NCBI GenBank assembly: GCA_002377855.1 | Contig: DFQQ01000025.1 | Location: 1 to 64,000, forward strand | Direction of reading: 5' to 3' | Source of the DNA: Acidovorax delafieldii | GTDB lineage: Bacteria; Pseudomonadota; Gammaproteobacteria; Burkholderiales; Burkholderiaceae_C | DNA: 64,000 nucleotides | In this document: piece after piece, positions 58,472 to 64,000 of the stretch | How the letters are laid out: the number at the start of each line of letters is the position of its first letter | How positions within the stretch are numbered: position 1 is the stretch's first letter | Program-made: the position numbers and the translations under genes | The notes under the pieces: model-generated | Seen by the model: only the letters and a program-made list of their open reading frames with translations | The model's database searches: none | Told to the model about the DNA's origin: nothing

Positions 58472-58485
58472 GTTTAGGTCTAAAC
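58472..58485. promoter_or_regulatory. Candidate MarR operator before the monooxygenase gene
   Basis: GTTTAG-GT-CTAAAC is a perfect inverted repeat with 6-base arms, centred about 17 bp upstream of the monooxygenase ATG. This AT-rich palindrome suits a MarR dimer, and a MarR gene is in the operon. No other palindrome of this kind is near. Confidence 0.55.
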
Positions 58486-58599
58486 AAAAAGGTGTCAATC
58501 GGGCACACCCTGCGCAGCAGCGCGACCTATGTAGGACAAGGCCTTGTGTGGCGACTTTTAGGTTGACGGTGATCCGCGTGGCCCCAAGAATCCGCCTGC

Positions 58600-59868
58600 A
58601 TGAGGCACCTGCTCCAAACTCTGCAGGAGCGGTTGGCGGCGCTGCCGGTCCCGCTCGCCATCGAGTTGCCGGGTGGGCGGTGGCTGGGCCCAGCGCGGCC
58701 CTCCGTTACGCTGCGGTTTCGCGATGCCACGGACGTTTGGGCCTTGTTGACGGGCGAAATCGGAAGGGTGGGCTCGGCCATTGTCGAAGGACGTGTGGCA
58801 CTGGAAGGTGGCATGCGCGACGTGATGTCAGCGGCTGCCAGCCTGCTGGCGCGCGACCCGGCACGCGACGAGCACCATGCGTGGTGGCGGCGGGCGCTGG
58901 CGCGAGCGAAGTCTGCCGCCGCACACACCGTGGCGCACGACGCGCGGCATGTGCAGTTTCACTACGACCTGTCAGATGACTTTTACGCGTTGTGGCTTGA
59001 TCCGCTGCGTGTGTATTCATGCGCCTACTTCCGCACGCCCGGCCTCACGTTGGCGCAGGCGCAGGAGGCGAAGCTGGACCACATCTGCCGCAAGCTCCGC
59101 CTGTCGCCCGGTGAACGCTTTCTGGATATCGGCGCAGGATGGGGTGGCCTGCTGCTGTGGGCTGCCGAGCACTATGGCGTGGACGCCACGGGCATCACCT
59201 TGTCTCGCAACCAGCAGGCCCATGTGCAGCACCTGGTAAAAAAGCGCGGCTTGCAATCCCGCGTCCGGGTGCTGCTGTGCGACTACCGCGAATTCAAAGC
59301 ACCCCAGCCTTTTGACAAGATCGCGTCGGTGGGCATGGTTGAGCATGTCGGCCGTGCCCGGATGGACTGCTACTTCGAGACGGTGGCGGGGCTGCTGCGC
59401 CCTGGAGGCTGGTTGCTCAACCATGGCATCACGGCGGGCGGCGTCGACAACGCCCAGCTTGGGGCCGGGCTGGGGGATTTCATCGAGCGATACATCTTCC
59501 CCGGCGGGGAGCTGCTGCACGTGAGTGCCATGCTGGAGCACATGGCACGATCGGGCCTGGAGATGGTCGACACCGAAAACCTGCGCCCGCACTACGCCCG
59601 CACACTGTGGGCGTGGTCGGATACCCTGGAAGAGCACTTACCAGCCGCCAGCGCGGTGCTGGCAGCGCAGGCGGGGGACGAACGTGGCGAACGGGTGTTG
59701 CGCGCGTACCGCCTCTACCTAGCGGGCAGCGCGCTCGGGTTTGAGCAGGGATGGACTGCGCTGCATCAGGTACTTGCGATCAAGCCGTCCAGCAATACGC
59801 CCATGAGCGTGATGCTCCGCCAACCGTCAGACTATCCTTTCGTGCGCGACTACATTTATTCCCACTGA
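58600..59868 (+). CDS. cfa: Cyclopropane-fatty-acyl-phospholipid synthase family protein
   Basis: This 422-aa SAM-dependent enzyme adds a methylene across double bonds of membrane lipids. The SAM motif LDIGAGWGGLLLWAAEHYGV lies near residues 175-194 and is followed by TGITLSRNQQAH. The N-terminal domain (about residues 1-105) is the usual lipid-binding part; HYDLSDDFYALWLDP is a strong family mark. It is divergent from the aminobenzoate-type operon. The enzyme could also be a related lipid methyltransferase of the CFA family. Confidence 0.92.
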   Translation: MRHLLQTLQERLAALPVPLAIELPGGRWLGPARPSVTLRFRDATDVWALLTGEIGRVGSAIVEGRVALEGGMRDVMSAAASLLARDPARDEHHAWWRRALARAKSAAAHTVAHDARHVQFHYDLSDDFYALWLDPLRVYSCAYFRTPGLTLAQAQEAKLDHICRKLRLSPGERFLDIGAGWGGLLLWAAEHYGVDATGITLSRNQQAHVQHLVKKRGLQSRVRVLLCDYREFKAPQPFDKIASVGMVEHVGRARMDCYFETVAGLLRPGGWLLNHGITAGGVDNAQLGAGLGDFIERYIFPGGELLHVSAMLEHMARSGLEMVDTENLRPHYARTLWAWSDTLEEHLPAASAVLAAQAGDERGERVLRAYRLYLAGSALGFEQGWTALHQVLAIKPSSNTPMSVMLRQPSDYPFVRDYIYSH

Positions 59869-59916
59869 CCGCTCAGCGCGGCCCTGCATCCCTCATCACC
59901 AGGAAACCACCTCACC

Positions 59917-60237
59917 ATGCTTTACAAATTCAAATCCCGCGCCGCAGCCGACCTGATCATGCTGGAGCCGCAGGGCCGCCAGGTGGTGACCATCATGGGC
60001 AAGACCCCTGGTGCCAGCGGTATCGTCACGGCAGCTCAAATCCCGGCCGCCATCGCGGCTTTGGAGGCCGCCGTCGCGGCAGAAGACGCACTGCCTGCCT
60101 CCCCTGATGCCGAGGACGAAGAAACCCCTGAGCAAGAGCGCCAAGACACCGTGCGCCTGCGCCAGCGAGTGGCCCCATTCATCGATATGCTGCGCCGCAG
60201 TGCGGCCGAGGGGGCGGATGTGGTTTGGGGAGCGTGA
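59917..60237 (+). CDS. DUF1840 family protein
   Basis: This 106-aa soluble protein opens MLYKFKSRAAADLIMLEPQG, the standard start of DUF1840 proteins of Burkholderiales. The Glu-rich central loop (EDEETPEQERQ) precedes a C-terminal helix LRQRVAPFIDMLRRSAAEGA. No function is known. It follows the cfa gene by 48 bp on the same strand. The next 150 bp to the convergent Bug pseudogene hold short direct repeats (GCCTGCC) but no clear feature. Confidence 0.9.
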   Translation: MLYKFKSRAAADLIMLEPQGRQVVTIMGKTPGASGIVTAAQIPAAIAALEAAVAAEDALPASPDAEDEETPEQERQDTVRLRQRVAPFIDMLRRSAAEGADVVWGA

Positions 60238-60386
60238 CCGGGCGGTGAAGCGACAGCGTCGCTGGACTGCCCGCCTGCCGGCCTGCCTGACTGCCTGACG
60301 GAAGCAGACTGCCCACGCAAGGAAGAAACCGGGACGGCGGCTTGCACGCACGGCGCAGCCCGCGAGCCGCTGCGCCCGCGCGTTGT

Positions 60387-61504
60387 TCAGTCAACCTTTG
60401 CGCCGGACGCTTTCACCACCCCGGCCCACTTCACGTGTTCCTGTTCGATGTGGCGGGCGAACTCTGCCGGGGTGTTTCCACCCGGGATGGCACCTTGCGC
60501 GGTGAGCCGTTCCTTGACGGCGGGGCTGGCGAGCGCCTTGGCCACTTCCTGCTGCACGCGATTGACGACGTCCGCCGGGGTGCCCGCAGGCGCCAGCAGC
60601 CCAAACCACGAACTGGCCTCATAGCCCTTGAGGGCGGCGCCCCCGGCCTGTTCCACCGTGGGCACATCGGGCAATGCCGCCGATCGCCGGCTGCTGGTCA
60701 CGGCCAGGGCCACCAACTTTCCGCCTTTGATTTGCGCCATGGATGAGGGCAGGTTGTCGAACATCACATCGGCGTTGCCAGCCACCATGTCCATCAGCGC
60801 CGGGCCGGAGCCGCGGTAGGGCAGGTGCAGCATGTAGGTTCCTGTCATGCTCTTGAACAGCTCGCCCGCCAGGTGGATGGAAGTGCCATTGCCGCTGGAG
60901 GCCATGTTCAGCTTGCCGGGGTTGGCCTTGGCGGCTTTGATGAAATCCTGCACATTGGTCACGCCCAGGGCCTTGGCCTTTCGAGGTTCATCACCATCAC
61001 GTTCGGCACGGCAGCCATCAGGGTGATGGGGGCAAAGTCCTTGATGGGGTCGTAGGGCAGCTTGGCATACAGCGCACGGTTGATGCCGTGTGTGCCCACG
61101 GTGCCCATGAGAAGTGTGTAGCCATCGTTGGCAGACTTGGCCACTGCCTCGGCCCCCACGTTGCCGCCCGCCCCGGCGCGGTTGTCCACGATGAACTGCT
61201 GGCCGAAGGCGCGGCTCAACTCGGGTGCCATGGCGCGGGCCAGGATGTCGGTGGTGCCTCCCGGCGCGAACGGCACCACGATGCGCACCGGTTTGGTCGG
61301 CCAGCCCCCGGGCGCTGCAGACGTCGCCTGCGCGTGCGCGGTGCCCGGCGCGAACAATGAAGCGGCGGCGGCGAGCGCCACGGCGCCCGCGGCCGTCAGG
61401 GTCAATGCCAGGGCCATGGCTTTGCGGCGGCTGCGCGCCTGGCTGCGGGCCTGGATCTGTGCGCTGGTGCGCGCTGGTGTCTGAAAGCGGTGCTGCTGTG
61501 TCAT
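60387..61504 (-). pseudogene. Bug-family solute-binding protein, frameshifted by one base
   Basis: Two frames together encode one tripartite tricarboxylate transporter-type binding protein (Bug). The first part (ATG at 61504, AAGGA site upstream) has a signal region ending AHAQ, then PVRIVVPFAPGGTTDILARA and PNVMVMN. It stops shortly afterwards, while the rest continues in another frame as KALGVTNVQDFIKAAKANPG through to ASGAKVD. Family members read MNPEKAKALG-like at the join; a single A lost from an A-run near 60979-60981 explains the break. A base-calling error is as likely as a true pseudogene. It follows another Bug gene in the same direction. Confidence 0.85.
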
Positions 61505-61688
61505 GGCCATTCCTTGTCGAATCTGGGAGCGCTGCGTGTGCCGTATCTCGCCCGCTCATTTCTACGCGGGTGTGCGCGACAGGGGCAGATGGGATTACCC
61601 GAACGGCCGGCCGTATCGACGTAAAAAAGCCACCGGTCCGGGTGGTGCGGTGGCTCGGGGTGCACCGGCGTTGCCGCCAGTGGTGGGG

Positions 61689-62678
61689 TCAGTCAGCGTA
61701 AGTGCCCGCTGCCTTGATCACGGCGCCCCACTTGTCGATCTCGGACTGAACAAACTTCTTGTGCTCGGCGGGTTCGATGCGCTTGTCGGTAGCCACCACG
61801 GCGCCCAGGCCTTCCTGTTTCTTGACGAACTCAGGGTCCTTCAGCGCAGCCTTGATGGCTTCGTTGAGCTTCTTGAGCACATCGGCCGGCGTGCCCTTGG
61901 GGGCGTATACACCGTGCCAGATGGTCACGTTGAAGTCCTTCACGCCCGACTCGGCCAGCGTGGGCAGGTCTTTGAGCGCAGGGGTGGTGAGGCGCTTGGT
62001 GGTAGTCACAGCGTAGGCCTTCACCTTCTTGCCTTCGATCTGCGAAGTGGTGTTGGTGGTCTGGTCGCACAGCAGGTCGATCTGGCCGCCGATCAAGTCG
62101 GTGATGGCAGGGGCCGTACCCTTGTAAGGCACGGGCGTCATGTCAACCTGCAGCGCGCTCTGGTACATCAGGCCGCACAGGTGCGATGCCGAGCCCTGGC
62201 CGGCATTGCCCAGGTTGATCTTGCCCTTGTTCTGGTTGATCCAGGCCGACAGTTCCTTGTAGTTGTTGGCAGGCATGCTGGGCTTGGCGATCAGCGTCAT
62301 GGGCACGTCGTTGATGATGCCCAGGTACTCGAAATCGCTCACCACGTTGAAAGCCAGCTTGCGGTACATCGTGGGCATGGTGGACATGCTGATGTGGTTG
62401 AGCAGCAGGGTGTAGCCATCGGGCGTGGCGCGTGCTGCCTTGGCTGTGCCAATCGTGCTGCCGGCACCGGCGGCGTTGTCCACCACCACGCTCACGCCTC
62501 CCAGCGGCTTGCGCAGGGCCTCGGCCAGATCGCGAGCGACACGGTCGGTGGGGCCGCCTGCGGCGTAGGGAACCACCAGGGTGATGGTCTTGTCTTTGGA
62601 CGGGAACTCTTGCGCTTGTACGCCGAAGGCGGTGACCACTGCGGCGGCGGCCAGCGAGAGTTTCAGCAATTTTTTCAT
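61689..62678 (-). CDS. Bug-family tripartite tricarboxylate transporter-type binding protein
   Basis: This 329-aa periplasmic binding protein has a Sec signal peptide (MKKLLKLSLAAAAVVTAFGV, cleaved after VQAQ). ITLVVPYAAGGPTDRVARDL, VVDNAAGAGSTIGTAKAARA and HISMSTMPTMYRKLAFN are Bug family marks. Bug proteins are highly multiplied in Burkholderiales and bind carboxylates, but few have TctAB partners nearby, and none is here. It lies downstream of a phenylacetate-CoA ligase-like gene on the same strand, so the ligand may be an aromatic acid; this is conjecture. Confidence 0.92.
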   Translation of the reverse strand: MKKLLKLSLAAAAVVTAFGVQAQEFPSKDKTITLVVPYAAGGPTDRVARDLAEALRKPLGGVSVVVDNAAGAGSTIGTAKAARATPDGYTLLLNHISMSTMPTMYRKLAFNVVSDFEYLGIINDVPMTLIAKPSMPANNYKELSAWINQNKGKINLGNAGQGSASHLCGLMYQSALQVDMTPVPYKGTAPAITDLIGGQIDLLCDQTTNTTSQIEGKKVKAYAVTTTKRLTTPALKDLPTLAESGVKDFNVTIWHGVYAPKGTPADVLKKLNEAIKAALKDPEFVKKQEGLGAVVATDKRIEPAEHKKFVQSEIDKWGAVIKAAGTYAD

Positions 62679-62807
62679 GGATGCTCCTAGGGATGACGGG
62701 CCATGATAGCGATGACTGTTTTTTTGAGCACTGCGGGTAGTACGTAGCCTGCGCTGTGTGGGCTTTTTGAACGAAAAGAGGCTGCAAGCCTCTTATTCAA
62801 CGCGCGA

Positions 62808-62832
62808 TATGCTATCAAATAAATAGCAACTC
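62808..62832. repeat. Partial AGCGCTT-family flank (GCTATCAAATAAATAGC)
   Basis: GCTATCAAATAAATAGC resembles only the outer part of the dispersed repeat family; the GCGCTT centre is missing. It lies in the 288-bp gap between the CoA ligase-like gene and the Bug gene. Nothing else in that gap can be supported. Confidence 0.35.
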
Positions 62833-62966
62833 AAGGGAAAACCCCGATTGGGACAAGCCGCAAATGTGGCCTGCGCGTGGCGCCGAACACGCGGCTGGCG
62901 CGCACGCTTGTTGCGTCAAATCAACTGCGCCGAGGGGCTCGCGGCGGTTCGTCCCTCGGCCGCGCT

Positions 62967-64000
62967 TCAGCGGTAGCTGCGCGCGTCCTCAATCACGCGG
63001 CCGTCGTTGGGCAGGGTGCCCGGGGCCACCATCTCGACCTCGCCGCGCAGCTTGGTCACTTCGCGGATGGCATCGCCCAGCTGGCGCGCCAAGCCCTCGG
63101 CGGTTTCCATGGTTTCCACCTTGAGCACCATCTGGTCGTTGGCCATCTCGCCGCTGACCACCAGGCGTGCCCGCAGCACCTGCGGGAACCGCTTGGCGAC
63201 GGCCGCCACCTGGCCGGGGTGCACGAACATGCCGCGCACCTTGGTGGTCTGGTCCGCGCGGCCCATCCAGCCCTTGATGCGCGTGTTGGTGCGGCCGCTG
63301 GGGCAGGTACCCGGCAGCACGGCAGAGAGGTCGCCCGTGCCAAAGCGGATGAGCGGGTAGTCGGGGTTGAGCGTGGTGATGACCAGCTCGCCCACCTCGC
63401 CCTCGGGCACCGGGTCGCCGGTGCCGGGGCGCACGATCTCGACGATCACGCCTTCGTCCAGCACCAGGCCTTCGCGGGCCTCGGTTTCATACGCAATCAG
63501 TCCCAGGTCGGCGGTGGCATAGCACTGGTAGCCGGCAATGCCGCGCTCGGCAAACCAGTCGCGCAGGCTGGGCGGAAACGCTTCGCCCGACACCAGCGCC
63601 TTGGTCACGCTGGGCAGGTGTATGCCCAGCTCTGCAGCTTTCTCGACGATGATCTTCAGGAAGCTCGGCGTGCCGATGTAGCCCGCCGGTTGCAGCTCTG
63701 CCATGGCCTGCACCTGCTGCTCGGTCTGGCCTGTTCCACCAGGGAAGACGGTGCAGCCCAGCGCGTGTGCGCCGGTCTCCATCATCGAACCCGCAGGCAC
63801 GAAGTGGTAGCTGAAGCTGTTGTGAATCAACTCGCCCGCGCGGAACCCCGCTGCGTGAATGGCCCGTGCCATGCGCCAGTAGTCTGGCCGCGTGCCCTCG
63901 GGCTCGTAGATGGTGCCGGGGCTGGCAAACACACGCCGCATGCCCGCACCGAAGCCCAGGGCGCTGAAACCGCCAAACACGTTGGTGGCGCGGCCGGCCT
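62967..64000 (-). CDS. Phenylacetate-CoA ligase-like protein, 5' part beyond the window
   Basis: This is the C-terminal about 344 residues of an ANL-family ligase close to phenylacetate-CoA ligase (PaaK). Recognisable tracts are GCTVFPGGTGQTEQQVQAM, ALVSGEAFPPSLRDWFAERG, the adenylate-binding region before EGEVGELVITTLNPDYPLIR, and the C-terminal domain opening RADQTTKVRGMFVHPGQV. The frame stays open to the last base, so the start is outside. Substrates of relatives include phenylacetate and other aryl acids. Two Bug-type binding protein genes follow on the same strand. Confidence 0.88.
   Translation of the reverse strand, partial: AGRATNVFGGFSALGFGAGMRRVFASPGTIYEPEGTRPDYWRMARAIHAAGFRAGELIHNSFSYHFVPAGSMMETGAHALGCTVFPGGTGQTEQQVQAMAELQPAGYIGTPSFLKIIVEKAAELGIHLPSVTKALVSGEAFPPSLRDWFAERGIAGYQCYATADLGLIAYETEAREGLVLDEGVIVEIVRPGTGDPVPEGEVGELVITTLNPDYPLIRFGTGDLSAVLPGTCPSGRTNTRIKGWMGRADQTTKVRGMFVHPGQVAAVAKRFPQVLRARLVVSGEMANDQMVLKVETMETAEGLARQLGDAIREVTKLRGEVEMVAPGTLPNDGRVIEDARSYR

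Noticed and set aside
60269..60300. Short GCCTGCC-type direct repeats after the DUF1840 gene
   Set aside because: They are short, imperfect and without flanking structure; likely chance in GC-rich sequence.

Overview
The window is GC-rich, densely coded DNA from a betaproteobacterium, most likely Comamonadaceae (Acidovorax-like). The reasons are a narK1-narK2-narGHJI cluster with a parvulin, two Bug-type solute-binding proteins, DUF3567, DUF1840 and PHA-system proteins typical of Burkholderiales, and dispersed palindromes of a kind I associate with that family. No rRNA, tRNA, CRISPR array, phage or transposase gene was seen.

Layout. 1-18.3 kb (+): nitrate respiration and anaerobic fitness. 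It holds two NarK transporters, NarGHJI, a parvulin isomerase, a beta-carbonic anhydrase, B12-dependent ribonucleotide reductase (NrdJ), NnrS, a nitroreductase, a small conserved protein, a hemerythrin-like protein and an AbrB-type membrane protein. 18.3-35.2 kb: mixed metabolism. It holds DUF3567 and DUF3108 proteins, an IclR regulator divergent from an FAH-family hydrolase, an Fe-dependent alcohol dehydrogenase, a DJ-1/PfpI protein, a cytoplasmic molybdopterin oxidoreductase divergent from a Tat-exported LivK-type binding protein, three peptidase/amidohydrolase genes, an acyl-CoA-binding protein, HMG-CoA lyase, a PHA-system protein, a lipoprotein aminopeptidase and Tag. 35.2-37 kb: an MFS transporter and ArsC. 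37-48.8 kb: a complete carbon-phosphorus lyase locus. phnF, a DUF1045 2H phosphoesterase and phnN lie on the minus strand; phnGHIJ, a GNAT gene, phnKLM, phnCDE and a PhnZ-like HD oxygenase lie on the plus strand. A Pho box and two matching PhnF-type palindromes support co-regulation. 48.9-50.4 kb: an Lrp regulator divergent from an EamA exporter. 50.4-51.3 kb: the only long gene-free stretch, a large imperfect inverted repeat whose arms carry hairpins with compensatory changes and whose centre holds twelve copies of an 8-bp repeat. 51.3-58.5 kb (-): an operon for aerobic 2-aminobenzoate (or related aromatic acid) catabolism through CoA thioesters: monooxygenase/reductase fusion, MarR, enoyl-CoA hydratase, acyl-CoA dehydrogenase, CoA ligase and RidA. 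58.6-64 kb: cyclopropane fatty acid synthase, DUF1840, two Bug proteins (one frameshifted) and the 3' part of a phenylacetate-CoA ligase-like gene.

The most unusual signals are the structured inverted-repeat element at 50.43-51.20 kb; a separate family of AGCGCTT-type palindromes, three copies of which lie in frame inside or at the end of coding sequences; and pathway substitutions in the phn and aminobenzoate operons (2H phosphoesterase but no PhnP, PhnZ-like but no PhnY, RidA paired with an enamine-producing enzyme). Functions are inferred from sequence recognition alone; no searches were run.
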